A DNA stretch of 64,000 nt, taken from positions 1 through 64,000 of the forward strand of contig CAXBDQ010000013.1 in NCBI GenBank assembly GCA_963974675.1, in the 5' to 3' direction. The stretch is from Porticoccus sp963974675 (GTDB lineage: Bacteria > Pseudomonadota > Gammaproteobacteria > Pseudomonadales > Porticoccaceae). The translations under genes and the position numbers were made by a program. The notes beneath the pieces were generated by a model. It saw only the letters and a list, made by a program, of their open reading frames with translations, ran no database searches and had not been told where the DNA came from. Shown here piece after piece: positions 18,231 to 27,534 of the stretch. How positions within the stretch are numbered: position 1 is the stretch's first letter; every line of letters starts with the position of its first letter.

Positions 18231-19139
18231 ATGGAAAACAAGATTCAAAGGTCATTGGGTATGTTTAATATGCTTGGCAAGCTACTTTATAACAAGCAAG
18301 CTGCCACCGTGGTGAACCGCTATTACGATCTAAAACTACGAAAACTGAAAAGTTTGATTTTTGTTGCAACGACCGGTCGAAGTGGCACGCTCACCTTGGT
18401 TGATATATTTAATCAACTAGAGAACTGTGTTGCGTTACATGAGCCCTACCCCGCCATGCATGACAATATTCTTCATGCTGCAGTCTATGGCAACGAAAGC
18501 GCTGTCGAAGAATTTTATAAAATCAGAAAATCTGTCAACATCCGTCGAGAGGCTATCGGAAAAGAGTACTACTTAGAAGCTAACCACTTGTTTATAAAAA
18601 CATTTATAGAATATGCCGTAGAAGATTTTGGTGACAAGATCAAAGTCCTTCACTTAGTAAGAAATCCTACCAATGTGGCAAATTCTATTTACGCACTCCA
18701 AGATCAACCCGGCACTATTGAAGGCAATCGGTGGTGGCTGGATTACCGTGCACCTACAAACCTTATTTCTATCGCTGACGCACTAGATAACGATTTAGAG
18801 TTTAAGCATCCTTATTACAAAGCACTGTGGTATTGGTTCGAAACTGAAAGCCGTGTAGCTGCATGGCAAAAAAAATTACCAAATATACCCTTCATTTTCT
18901 TTAAAACAGAAAGTTTCAACGATACAGCCAAATTGGCCACTCTGTTTAAACAACTAGACATACCCGTTCCAGACAATTTTGTTAAAAATGTTGTCAACCT
19001 AAGAAGCCATGCTAGATCTCATCAAAAAAAGGTTCCTCCCTTACCTGATGAGCAAACTCAAAAAATGCTACATAACTTCATCAGCTTTCTTAAAGATAAC
19101 CAGATATCAATTCCAGAAAGCTCTGGAGAGTATCTATGA
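18231..19139 (+). CDS. Sulfotransferase family protein
   Basis: A 302-aa protein with both PAPS-binding elements: the 5'-phosphosulfate loop ATTGRSGTLTL (46-56) and the 3'-phosphate site LVRNPTNVANSIY (142-154). EVHEP-like HEPYPAMHD near 70 fits the catalytic region. It should transfer sulfate from PAPS to a sugar hydroxyl, so the exopolysaccharide is probably sulfated, a common feature of marine polymers. The stop overlaps the next gene (ATP-grasp/phosphatase fusion) by 4 bases, so the two are translationally coupled. No PAPS-synthesis genes are in the window. Confidence 0.85.
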   Translation: MENKIQRSLGMFNMLGKLLYNKQAATVVNRYYDLKLRKLKSLIFVATTGRSGTLTLVDIFNQLENCVALHEPYPAMHDNILHAAVYGNESAVEEFYKIRKSVNIRREAIGKEYYLEANHLFIKTFIEYAVEDFGDKIKVLHLVRNPTNVANSIYALQDQPGTIEGNRWWLDYRAPTNLISIADALDNDLEFKHPYYKALWYWFETESRVAAWQKKLPNIPFIFFKTESFNDTAKLATLFKQLDIPVPDNFVKNVVNLRSHARSHQKKVPPLPDEQTQKMLHNFISFLKDNQISIPESSGEYL

Positions 19140-20878
19140 GTGATCCCTCACACCAAGAGAAAAATGTACTGGTGCTGGACGGAGACACTCTACCTGCGCT
19201 TGCCATCATTCGCTCCCTTGGGCGAAAAAAAATCAATGTAACAGCCTCATCCCACCAACACGATCCAATTAGTCGATATTCTAAATACACAGCAACAGTA
19301 CTGTTATACCCCCACCCTCTGGAGGAAACAGAGGCTTTTCTCAGCTGGCTTAGATACCAGCTAGAAAGCAATAAATATCAACTTATCATTCCTGCGACAG
19401 AGCGCACACTTGTACCCATTGCTCGCCAGTTTCATAACAGTGAATACGCTCATAAAATCACAATGCCAGATCTGGATGCCCTTGAGCGAGTGTTAGATAA
19501 ATCAAAAACAACACTACTGGCAAATCAATCCCATGTCCCTCTCCCCAAATCATGGGACATTACCAAAATTTCTGACCTTGATTCTCACCGAAAAGAATTC
19601 ACCTACCCTATAGTGATCAAACCTGGGCGTTCTATCTCAGATAACCCGGAACGAACAAGTCTCACGGTCTGCTACGCACATACACAAGAGCAATTACTTA
19701 AAATCTGCACACAACTACTGCAACACACTCACCTAGTACTCCAAAGTTATTTTACCGGTACCGGTATAGGGATTGAGATAATTGCAGACCATGGGGAAAT
19801 TCTATATTCCTTCCAACATCAGCGTTTGCATGAAATGCCACTATCAGGTGGAGGAAGCAGTTATAGGAAAAGCGTTGATATTGATCCCATATTACTGGAA
19901 GCCAGTGAAAAGCTGATCAAGGCTCTAAACTGGCATGGTGTCGCTATGGTCGAGTTCAAAAAGAACTTATCTTCCGGAGACTTTATTCTCATTGAGATCA
20001 ATGGTCGTTTTTGGGGATCCCTTCCCCTAGCCACTGCTGCTGGAGCAGACTTCCCCTATATGCTCTACCAACTCTACACAGACGGAAATGTAGACTATAA
20101 GACCCCTTATCGCCGTAATATTACTTGCCGAAAACTCTCCAGTGATCTTCGATGGTTAGAAGCTGTAGCAAGAAAAGATGCAGACACAAAGTTAATAAAA
20201 ATCCCCAGCCTTGGTAGCGCACTTAAAGATCTGCTACATATATTCTCCTCCAGACATTTTTTTGATGTTCAATCATTTTCAGACCTGAAACCTGGCCTGA
20301 TAGATATCAAGCTAATAATCTGCTCATACACCAACCGATTTTTTTCTTTATTCAAGGGAAATTTATCCAGAAATGTTTTCATCAAGCATAGCCATTGCTC
20401 AAAGATTTTACCTCGATTAAAGACCTCCAAAAATATACTCTTCCTTTGTTATGGCAATATAAACCGTAGTGCACTTGCCCATGTAATGGCGGAACATATT
20501 GAAAGAAAAGATATACGCCACCAGTTTAAATCTGCAGGCTTTCACCCCCAAGGAGGCAGACCTTCTGATCCCAGAATGGTAAAAATTGCAGAAAACAAAG
20601 GCCTCGATATGAAAGATATCCGCTCTACCGTCATCTCTGAAGAGATTATCAACTGGGCCGACATGATTTTCGTCATGGAGGCAGAACATTTGAGCAAATT
20701 ATCAGACATATCTGAATCAGCAGCAGGAAAAACATTTCTCCTTGGAGGGCTAACCACCCAAGGAAAAGCCTTTGAAATTTCAGACCCATACAACAAGCCT
20801 CTACCTGTTTATGAATCTGTATACGCCGAAATAAATACCTGTATAGAAAACTTATACACGTTGTCGATTAAAAAATAA
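19136..20878 (+). CDS. ATP-grasp ligase fused to low-molecular-weight protein-tyrosine phosphatase
   Basis: The 580-aa protein joins two domains. Residues 1-~320 are an ATP-grasp ligase: LVLDGDTLPALAIIRSLG, VIKPGRS at 160-166, NWHGVAMVEFK at 265-275, LIEINGRFWG at 285-294. Residues ~430-580 are a complete LMW-PTP: P-loop CYGNINRS (438-445, the C-x5-R-S motif) and the acid loop SDPYNKP with Asp550. All key residues of both halves are present. LMW-PTPs usually dephosphorylate the EPS tyrosine autokinase, and this locus has such a kinase at 41728 but no separate phosphatase. The fusion may tie polymer modification to kinase control (inference). It is coupled to the sulfotransferase by a 4-base overlap. 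Confidence 0.88.
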   Translation: MSDPSHQEKNVLVLDGDTLPALAIIRSLGRKKINVTASSHQHDPISRYSKYTATVLLYPHPLEETEAFLSWLRYQLESNKYQLIIPATERTLVPIARQFHNSEYAHKITMPDLDALERVLDKSKTTLLANQSHVPLPKSWDITKISDLDSHRKEFTYPIVIKPGRSISDNPERTSLTVCYAHTQEQLLKICTQLLQHTHLVLQSYFTGTGIGIEIIADHGEILYSFQHQRLHEMPLSGGGSSYRKSVDIDPILLEASEKLIKALNWHGVAMVEFKKNLSSGDFILIEINGRFWGSLPLATAAGADFPYMLYQLYTDGNVDYKTPYRRNITCRKLSSDLRWLEAVARKDADTKLIKIPSLGSALKDLLHIFSSRHFFDVQSFSDLKPGLIDIKLIICSYTNRFFSLFKGNLSRNVFIKHSHCSKILPRLKTSKNILFLCYGNINRSALAHVMAEHIERKDIRHQFKSAGFHPQGGRPSDPRMVKIAENKGLDMKDIRSTVISEEIINWADMIFVMEAEHLSKLSDISESAAGKTFLLGGLTTQGKAFEISDPYNKPLPVYESVYAEINTCIENLYTLSIKK

Positions 20879-20889
20879 CTGAGAATTGA

Positions 20890-21825
20890 GTGTCACTGAT
20901 GATTTGGCTCAAAGAGTACGCCCCGTGGGTGTTAGGCATTCTAGCTATACTCTCACTAATTTTTATTGTTTATCTAAAATTTTTTTCTAGTAAACCCATC
21001 GTCAAACACTACATCTACAAAGCTACGCCACAGGGAAAATTACAACTACAAGTACATTTCCCACGCAATTGGACAAAAAATGATCGTCGTCCGGCTATTC
21101 TTTTCTTTTTTGGTGGAGGCTGGGTCAGTGGAGAATTAAATCAATTCCTGTGGCTATCAAATTATCTAGCCAAGCGAGGAATGGTTGCGATAAGAGCTAA
21201 CTATCGCGTTGACAGTCGTCATCACACAACACCAAACACAGCGGTTGAAGATGGTATTGATGCATTGAAGTGGCTAAATCATCATGGAGATGAACTGGGC
21301 ATAAACCCGCAAAAAATTGTCTCCTCAGGCAACTCAGCTGGAGGCCATATTGCTGCTTGCCTTTCACTCTGTAATCTTCAACCACCCCACGAATTAACAG
21401 CAAATATACGACCTAGTTTACTCGCGCTATTTAACCCAGTTTTAGATTTAACCAATGCCAGCCCAGAGCTTGAATTTAGCCGACGGGAGTTAGAACTCAT
21501 TAAAATGATGCCGAACCATGTGGTTAACACTATCTCTCCCAATCAACATATAGATAGCCATCTACCATCATCTTTACTCATTTTTGGCGACAAAGACCCT
21601 CTACGACAACAAGGAGATGAGTTTAGAAGGAAGGCACTTGAATATGGCGTGATGGTAAAAACAGTTATTGCAGCAGACCAAAAACATGGGTTTTTTAATA
21701 AGGAACCTTGGCGCAGTGCCACAACCTTAGCCTTGGACAATTTCTTAATAGAGACGGGGCACTTGTCTGGCGATCCCCTACCACCCGAAGAATCGATCAG
21801 TAATGCAGAGTTATCAATTTTTTAA
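20890..21825 (+). CDS. Membrane-anchored alpha/beta hydrolase (HSL/carboxylesterase type)
   Basis: A 311-aa protein with one N-terminal transmembrane helix (~12-32) and then an alpha/beta-hydrolase domain. The oxyanion-hole motif is FGGGW (74-78), a variant of HGGGW. The nucleophile elbow is GNSAGG with Ser149, and late FGDKDP and KHGFF supply Asp and His. It resembles acetyl esterases that de-O-acetylate sugars, and could counterbalance the acyltransferase at 10128. Start is either this GTG or the ATG at 20899; neither has a clear ribosome site. It lies 11 bases after the fusion gene and is probably in the same operon. Confidence 0.87.
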   Translation: MSLMIWLKEYAPWVLGILAILSLIFIVYLKFFSSKPIVKHYIYKATPQGKLQLQVHFPRNWTKNDRRPAILFFFGGGWVSGELNQFLWLSNYLAKRGMVAIRANYRVDSRHHTTPNTAVEDGIDALKWLNHHGDELGINPQKIVSSGNSAGGHIAACLSLCNLQPPHELTANIRPSLLALFNPVLDLTNASPELEFSRRELELIKMMPNHVVNTISPNQHIDSHLPSSLLIFGDKDPLRQQGDEFRRKALEYGVMVKTVIAADQKHGFFNKEPWRSATTLALDNFLIETGHLSGDPLPPEESISNAELSIF

Positions 21826-21860
21826 AAGAATTCACCCCCAACGCCCAACATTACAAACTC

Positions 21861-22613
21861 TTATGACAATACTTGATAACCAAAGTGAGCCATTAGGTCC
21901 TTATCCACACGATCATTAATCATCGTAATGGCTTGGTCAGAGAGCTTCTCTCGCCACCTCTCATTTAGATAATAATCACGATAATAATTACTATCTTTGC
22001 TTTTATCTTTGGTTGATCGTTCAAAGTTTATAAACTTATCGCTCTTTTTCCCTACTGAAAATCTAGCGCTTACCTTATCCACAATAGCCTCAGGATTTTC
22101 AAATATCTGCTCGGTTGTGATATTCATGGCGTTCAATTCTAACAATTGTTGATAAGAGCGATTTTTCAGATTCCACAGTTCAACGGGATTTTGTAGCCAT
22201 TTTTTAGTATTGTCTCGCCCTACAGTTTTCCACGGCAAACCCAGAAATGTTTCTAAGTCTGGCTGTTTCGAATAATACTGGTGATAAGGTCGTCTATGTA
22301 GCGAGAGTAACCAGGAATATGGATTTTTAGTAATTGTCAGAAAGGCTGGTTGATTTTTTTGTACCACGCTATACCGACGTAGTTTATCAACTGATTTCAC
22401 GCAAGTATGCTTCCAACCAAGATTTTGACCACAAGTGAAATAAAAATAAGCATCTCTTAACCACTCTTCACCCGGAAGAATATTTTGCATCTGAAGTAGA
22501 CGGTAAGGTACCACGCCCTCAATTTCTTCTATATCCAGGTTCAACCGAATTAATTCACTCATGTAATTAGTATTGGTGTTTCTTTCACCATATATTTTTA
22601 TTAGTTTACTCAT
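21861..22613 (-). CDS. Putative sulfotransferase-like P-loop protein
   Basis: The 250-aa protein starts KLIKIYGERNTNTNYMSELI, resembling the GERNTGTNYL signature of a small, poorly characterised group. In the middle is ITKNPYSWLLSLHRRPYH, which looks like the 3'-phosphate-binding segment of sulfotransferases. It ends with a typical LMAHFGY. I judge it a diverged sulfotransferase, acting perhaps on the EPS. The proposed 5' loop lacks the usual GxxKxGT lysine. It is convergent with the esterase gene at 20890. Confidence 0.6.
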   Translation of the reverse strand: MSKLIKIYGERNTNTNYMSELIRLNLDIEEIEGVVPYRLLQMQNILPGEEWLRDAYFYFTCGQNLGWKHTCVKSVDKLRRYSVVQKNQPAFLTITKNPYSWLLSLHRRPYHQYYSKQPDLETFLGLPWKTVGRDNTKKWLQNPVELWNLKNRSYQQLLELNAMNITTEQIFENPEAIVDKVSARFSVGKKSDKFINFERSTKDKSKDSNYYRDYYLNERWREKLSDQAITMINDRVDKDLMAHFGYQVLS

Positions 22614-22663
22614 GTATTTCTCAAACTAATGATTTATTAACAACTAAGGGAAGATACATTTAG

Positions 22664-25051
22664 TCAAGGACTTGCCTGCACACTACCAGCACCAGAATCT
22701 AACCAGTTTCCCAATACTTTCAACTCTGTAGCACTAATCCCTGAAGGGTGATTAGCACCAAAATCGATATCATTTGGATAGGTTTCATCTGCACGCCCAT
22801 CCATACGTTGATTAGCGGCTTTCCAATAAAGTAGGCTTTCGCGAGCAAACATCGTGTTGACATAACGACTACTATAGGGTCGCTGTAAACCATAACGCCG
22901 ACGAGGATTTTTAGACTCTCTAACTTTTAACTTTCGATCATCAGGGACAAATTCCTGAGCATAATCCCACACCAGCTTACTGTAATCCATTAATGGCACG
23001 TCCCCGGTATGACAAGCTACGCAGTGTCGTATAAATATCGGTTTAATGTCTTTTTCGTAAGAAGGTACGGGACTCGGTTCAGATAACGATATGGGTAGAG
23101 CAGTAAATGCCTTTGACTTTTCATAAGACCGGCCCGCCTTTGAATGTAGATGACAACCGGTACAAACTCTTTTTTCCCCTGGGCGAAGCGACTGAGGCAC
23201 TTGATCCCGCTTGATAATAAGACCCTGTGTATCTATGCCAGCCATGAGATACGGCGTATCACAGGGCAATTCTACTTTAAACGATTTGTCTTTCAGTAAT
23301 GGAACGTCCCCCAATAGTTTCAGCTTGTTTCCAATGGAGTTCTTGAAGCCACGCTTTCGAGAATGATTGGGTACAATCTCATAGAACCGTATGCCTGCTA
23401 ATTCACTATGAGATAAGCCATCAATTTCACCTCCATGGTTTGCACTGGCTTTATAGTTCTTATTGAATTGATACGGTTGGCTAGGCGAAGTTTCAGCCGT
23501 ACCAGCATCAGAGCTGGCCAATTGACACGTATCATTTCCTGTCGTTATCATTTTCGACGTCTGGGCGGCTCGGCCACGAACAATTCGAGCCCCAAACTCA
23601 TGCCATTCTGGACGGTCCACAACGACACTAAGATCACTCATGGATACACTTGGAATTTGGGTCGTCTGGTAAATACCAGTATCGCAGGCTCTCTTTTCAG
23701 GTTGGTTTTCAACTGCTTTTTGAAAGCCAACCACAGTACCCGTTACATCAGTACAGTAACCTCGACCAACAGTGAGCATTAATTCGTTATTATCCAACCC
23801 TTCTGGATAACCAATTTTACCTTGATAGATACCATCAATTTTCCATGACGGCTCATCATTTGACTTTGACCAGGTTGCCACGCTGTAGATATTACGTGGC
23901 AAAAAGTGTGGGAGTTTTCCTTCAATCCCTTTTGGCTCAGGAGTCCAGCAAAAAATATCTCCCAGCCCTAAATTGTTACCCCTGTAGTAGTTATCAACAC
24001 AAATATCCCCATTCTTTCTTTGCCCAAGAAAATGAAGTGCTTTCATGGTTTTTCTGCGTCCGTTAGCATCCTTGATTGACGCTCGGTGTGCGCCAAGAAG
24101 TGCTGTCATATCACCGCCATTGGAATCAACATCACTGACCATCCACATATTATCAATGGTGTTTGGCCAGTTAACGCCGCCATTGGTACCGCCATAGGCC
24201 AAATTATGGCTCATCCATAGTGAGCTATAAGCCACGCGGCCATTTTTAAGAACAAAGGGGTGCATAGCCGTAGATAATTCATGAGGTGTTATATTTTTTG
24301 CATCTGAACCATCGGCATTAGCTATAAAAAGCTGTGGTTCTGGCTTCCCCCGAGGAGTAATACGATCCAACCAAGGACGATAGTTACCCGCTCTAGTTGA
24401 AGCAAATATAATGCGTCCATCGGGCAACCAAGCTGGGCTTACATCCATATTTCCTGGGCTGTGTGTAAGTGGCGTCACATCCCCCGATGCCAAGTCTATT
24501 ACATGCAACTGGGCCTCTACCGATACCCCTAAATAAAGATTAGGCAATGTTGTTCCAGCCCACCAACCCTTCCTAAAACTTGAGCCTTTATATAGCGAGA
24601 ACAGCAATTTTTTTCCATCAAAAGAAATTGAAGGATCCAATGGAACACAAGGAAGTTTATCCGTAACGCAATCATATAATATTTTTTCTGATCCATCGGA
24701 GAAACGAAGGACAAGTTGGCCTGGAGCATTAAAGCCATCAAACATGTTAGCTGAATCAGGAAGCTTATCCCAAATATCAGGGCTCTCTAATCTATAGCTG
24801 GATCCATTTTTTAACGTAACGTCATGCTGACCATGTGTTCTTGGTACACGGGTATATACCAGCGAGAATGTATCTGCTTGTGTTTTTTTATCTGAATCAG
24901 AAAGCTTTGCTGTTTCTAGTTTAGAAGTGGGTTGATTTGTACGCGTTCTTAATTTCGCGTCTTTATAATCATCCCATGAACCTAATGCCGGGTTCAGCAA
25001 TAGGAAAACCAACAGGAACAGTCCTGCACATAAAATCCGTCTTATCGTCAT
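22664..25051 (-). CDS. HzsA-related exported protein with beta-propeller and two c-type haem motifs
   Basis: A 795-aa protein with a signal peptide (residues 1-24). Residues ~110-440 carry WD40/PD40-like repeats (for example SPAWLPDGRIIFASTR, 205-220), as in TolB-like or hydrazine-synthase-alpha-like propellers. Two c-type haem sites follow: CTGCH at 630-634 and CVACH at 677-681. The C-terminal part ends with a WLDSGA motif. It matches proteins labelled HzsA-related (HZS alpha domain), which occur far outside anammox bacteria, so this is not evidence for hydrazine synthesis. An exported dihaem protein is unusual among EPS genes. Substrate and partners are unknown. Confidence 0.75.
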   Translation of the reverse strand: MTIRRILCAGLFLLVFLLLNPALGSWDDYKDAKLRTRTNQPTSKLETAKLSDSDKKTQADTFSLVYTRVPRTHGQHDVTLKNGSSYRLESPDIWDKLPDSANMFDGFNAPGQLVLRFSDGSEKILYDCVTDKLPCVPLDPSISFDGKKLLFSLYKGSSFRKGWWAGTTLPNLYLGVSVEAQLHVIDLASGDVTPLTHSPGNMDVSPAWLPDGRIIFASTRAGNYRPWLDRITPRGKPEPQLFIANADGSDAKNITPHELSTAMHPFVLKNGRVAYSSLWMSHNLAYGGTNGGVNWPNTIDNMWMVSDVDSNGGDMTALLGAHRASIKDANGRRKTMKALHFLGQRKNGDICVDNYYRGNNLGLGDIFCWTPEPKGIEGKLPHFLPRNIYSVATWSKSNDEPSWKIDGIYQGKIGYPEGLDNNELMLTVGRGYCTDVTGTVVGFQKAVENQPEKRACDTGIYQTTQIPSVSMSDLSVVVDRPEWHEFGARIVRGRAAQTSKMITTGNDTCQLASSDAGTAETSPSQPYQFNKNYKASANHGGEIDGLSHSELAGIRFYEIVPNHSRKRGFKNSIGNKLKLLGDVPLLKDKSFKVELPCDTPYLMAGIDTQGLIIKRDQVPQSLRPGEKRVCTGCHLHSKAGRSYEKSKAFTALPISLSEPSPVPSYEKDIKPIFIRHCVACHTGDVPLMDYSKLVWDYAQEFVPDDRKLKVRESKNPRRRYGLQRPYSSRYVNTMFARESLLYWKAANQRMDGRADETYPNDIDFGANHPSGISATELKVLGNWLDSGAGSVQASP

Positions 25052-25097
25052 TTAGACATTATAGTCCTCAAACCCTTAGGCATATAAGGGTATATTC

Positions 25098-26099
25098 TTA
25101 TTCAACCGTATGCCCCCTATCCTTTATGAGCAATGCTTTAATCGACAAAAATAGTGCATACAATCCCCATTTAATGGTTGGCCTAGCACCAAAAGCCATT
25201 CGGGCAACAGATGCCGCAGCCTTAAGTGATCCCCTACCTTCCAACTCATGAGAAAGAAGCTTTGAGTTAGAGGATAGAGAGCTATTGGCATAGCGAATAG
25301 CCTCCTCTGTTTGACAGCTCGCTAGCAAATGCCAATAAACAGAGCTCTCCAGTAGCCTTCGATTCACATCGCCTACAATTTTTGAAGCGGACTCGCGGTC
25401 ATGCTTAACTGGGGCATTGTGAGCAGAACACACGTCGGGCCGGAATAAAATACCATTGGCTTTGTCACAAAGTCGAACAAATAAATCTACGTCTTCAGCG
25501 TAACGGGTCTCTTCCCAAAAGCCACCGACTTTGTCCAATAGATGCGCTTTTGCAATAGTAATATTTAAATGCGCATAATCAGGGAAACTAAGAATTTGCT
25601 GCCGATCAATCTGATAAACGTTAAGGTTTTTCAAGCATTGCTCCGCCTTCAAAGTGGCCTCAACATGTTTAAAGCTGGTCTTAGAGACTACCGTCTCATC
25701 ATGAAGAATTTTCTGATTAGAAAAAAATAATTCTGCTCCAGTTTGCTTTAAACTTTCCACTGCAACGGAAAGTAAATCTGACCGACACCAGTAATCATCA
25801 TCATCACAAAAAGCCACATATTCGCCCTTCGAGTGGGTGATACCTATATTACGTACTACTGAAGGTCCCAGTCGGCGATTGCTATCGCAATTTGCACGAA
25901 CCAAATGATACCTAGGACCAAACTCCCCCATCATTGCCTGATAGGCAGATATGACTTTTTCTGTAGACCCGTCATCGACTACCACAACTTCGTAATGGAG
26001 AAAATCTTGCTCCACAATTCCGTTAAGACAGCGCCGCAGCCAATCAATCCGATCACGGGTCGGAACAACAATACTAATAAATGGTTGAGATTCAGGCAT
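25098..26099 (-). CDS. Glycosyltransferase family 2
   Basis: A 333-aa GT-A enzyme with the family-2 opening FISIVVPTRDRIDWLRRCL, VVVVDDGSTE (first aspartates) and AFCDDDDYW, which contains the DxD-type metal site. No transmembrane segment is evident, so it acts at the inner leaflet on a lipid-linked acceptor. It is the last gene in the minus-strand EPS series, which it may extend beyond the O-ligase at 26192. The sugar donor cannot be inferred. Confidence 0.9.
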   Translation of the reverse strand: MPESQPFISIVVPTRDRIDWLRRCLNGIVEQDFLHYEVVVVDDGSTEKVISAYQAMMGEFGPRYHLVRANCDSNRRLGPSVVRNIGITHSKGEYVAFCDDDDYWCRSDLLSVAVESLKQTGAELFFSNQKILHDETVVSKTSFKHVEATLKAEQCLKNLNVYQIDRQQILSFPDYAHLNITIAKAHLLDKVGGFWEETRYAEDVDLFVRLCDKANGILFRPDVCSAHNAPVKHDRESASKIVGDVNRRLLESSVYWHLLASCQTEEAIRYANSSLSSNSKLLSHELEGRGSLKAAASVARMAFGARPTIKWGLYALFLSIKALLIKDRGHTVE

Positions 26100-26191
26100 G
26101 CTCTAATAATCCAATATAAAAAAATATTAATCCAACAGTGCGGGCAACTTAGCCATACCTAATGATATATAGGGTCAGTTCAGTCAAAAAA

Positions 26192-27493
26192 TTAACCGTT
26201 ATTACCTTTAAGTTTTACAGGTATCCTATGATTATCAGGATCACGTTCTGCCGCATTCTCTTGCTCCCCTTTAACGAAGGACGGAGAGTTAAGTAGAACA
26301 ACAATTGCTACTAGATGCCAAGGCAAATCGAAATAAGCGATACTTAAGAAAGCACCTCCTGACATATAAGCAATCAGACTAACTTGAAGCATTCTCGCCA
26401 AAAAATTTTGAGCTGAGCTTGGTTCTTTTTGAGTTCGCTGAATCACTTTAGACAAGTTACGCCAAGTCAACCACAGGATCAAAAGAAACATAACCAATCC
26501 GGGCCAACCATGATCGGCGAGAATTGAAAAATAAATACTGTGTGCTGCGAAAACTATATTAGGGTCAGGAGCATATATCGCAAATGTTTCAGACGACCAA
26601 GAAGCAAGGCCAGCACCCGTAAGACGGTCACTTGCCACATTGATACTGTATTGCCAAGAATTAATTCGAGCCATTGCAGACTCATCTTCTTGATAATTTT
26701 GTATGGTATCCATACGTTCATGCCAGCTATCTGGCATGAACGCGAAGCCCAGCGTGCCCAATAAAATAATAGCTATCCCACTGGCAACTTTTGTTTTGGT
26801 CTTAAGCCAGAAAAATACAGCTACTGCCAAAATAGCCAACAGCCCACCTCTGGACTGTGATCCAACAACAGAGACCAGACTCATAATAGCCCCAAAAATC
26901 AACCCATAGCGCAGCCATTTCTGCGTAGAAATACGATGGAGATAAAGCATAAGAGGGATGATCATTAACGTCGCAACTGCAAGTGCATTATTTTCAGAAA
27001 TATAGCTGGTCGGAGGACCATAGACCCTAAATCCACCACCCGTCATAAGGGTAAAAATCCCTCCTTTAATACTGAAAAAACCAATTGAGCCCACAATCAC
27101 CCATAGAAGTTGGTCAAGACGTTTTTGATCAGTAATCAACATTAATGTTAAAAAGGTGACAATCTGTATTTTAAATATTTTGGTATACATGGTCATGGCT
27201 GCATCTGGAAAAAAACCAGACAAGGTCGTCACTAACATCCATAGAATAAACAGTATCCAAATAAATACCGTACCATTCATCGGTATTTGCTTCTTGTCTT
27301 TACTAAACAGAAGTGATGCAAATAAAGTAATGGCCACAATCTGAGCAAAGGGCATACTGTAAGCAAACCCCCATGCCAACCGGTGGGGGTTCATATAACT
27401 TAGCCACGACCACACTAAAACACCGATATAGGCATTACGCAAAATAAATGGCAATGTGCCTAAGACCAACAACGTTATAATAATATCGCGCAT
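26192..27493 (-). CDS. Putative O-glycosylation ligase, exosortase A system-associated
   Basis: A 433-aa polytopic protein starting MRDIIITLLVLGTLPFILRN, followed by VLVWSWLSYMNPHRLAWGFAY, the well-conserved N-terminal signature of TIGR03097 (Wzy/WaaL superfamily). GSQSRGG and the long periplasmic loop with MARINSWQYS are typical ligase/polymerase features. It may polymerise the EPS or attach glycans to PEP-CTERM proteins, as the family name suggests. It lies within the minus-strand EPS core. Confidence 0.9.
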   Translation of the reverse strand: MRDIIITLLVLGTLPFILRNAYIGVLVWSWLSYMNPHRLAWGFAYSMPFAQIVAITLFASLLFSKDKKQIPMNGTVFIWILFILWMLVTTLSGFFPDAAMTMYTKIFKIQIVTFLTLMLITDQKRLDQLLWVIVGSIGFFSIKGGIFTLMTGGGFRVYGPPTSYISENNALAVATLMIIPLMLYLHRISTQKWLRYGLIFGAIMSLVSVVGSQSRGGLLAILAVAVFFWLKTKTKVASGIAIILLGTLGFAFMPDSWHERMDTIQNYQEDESAMARINSWQYSINVASDRLTGAGLASWSSETFAIYAPDPNIVFAAHSIYFSILADHGWPGLVMFLLILWLTWRNLSKVIQRTQKEPSSAQNFLARMLQVSLIAYMSGGAFLSIAYFDLPWHLVAIVVLLNSPSFVKGEQENAAERDPDNHRIPVKLKGNNG

Positions 27494-27534
27494 ATTTTCT
27501 GCTTACCGACACACGTTCATAATTAACTGAGTTT

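Noticed and set aside
22664..25051. Hydrazine synthase alpha subunit (anammox)
   Set aside because: Only a distant propeller/haem resemblance; no HzsB/HzsC and the wrong organism type. Kept as HzsA-related only.
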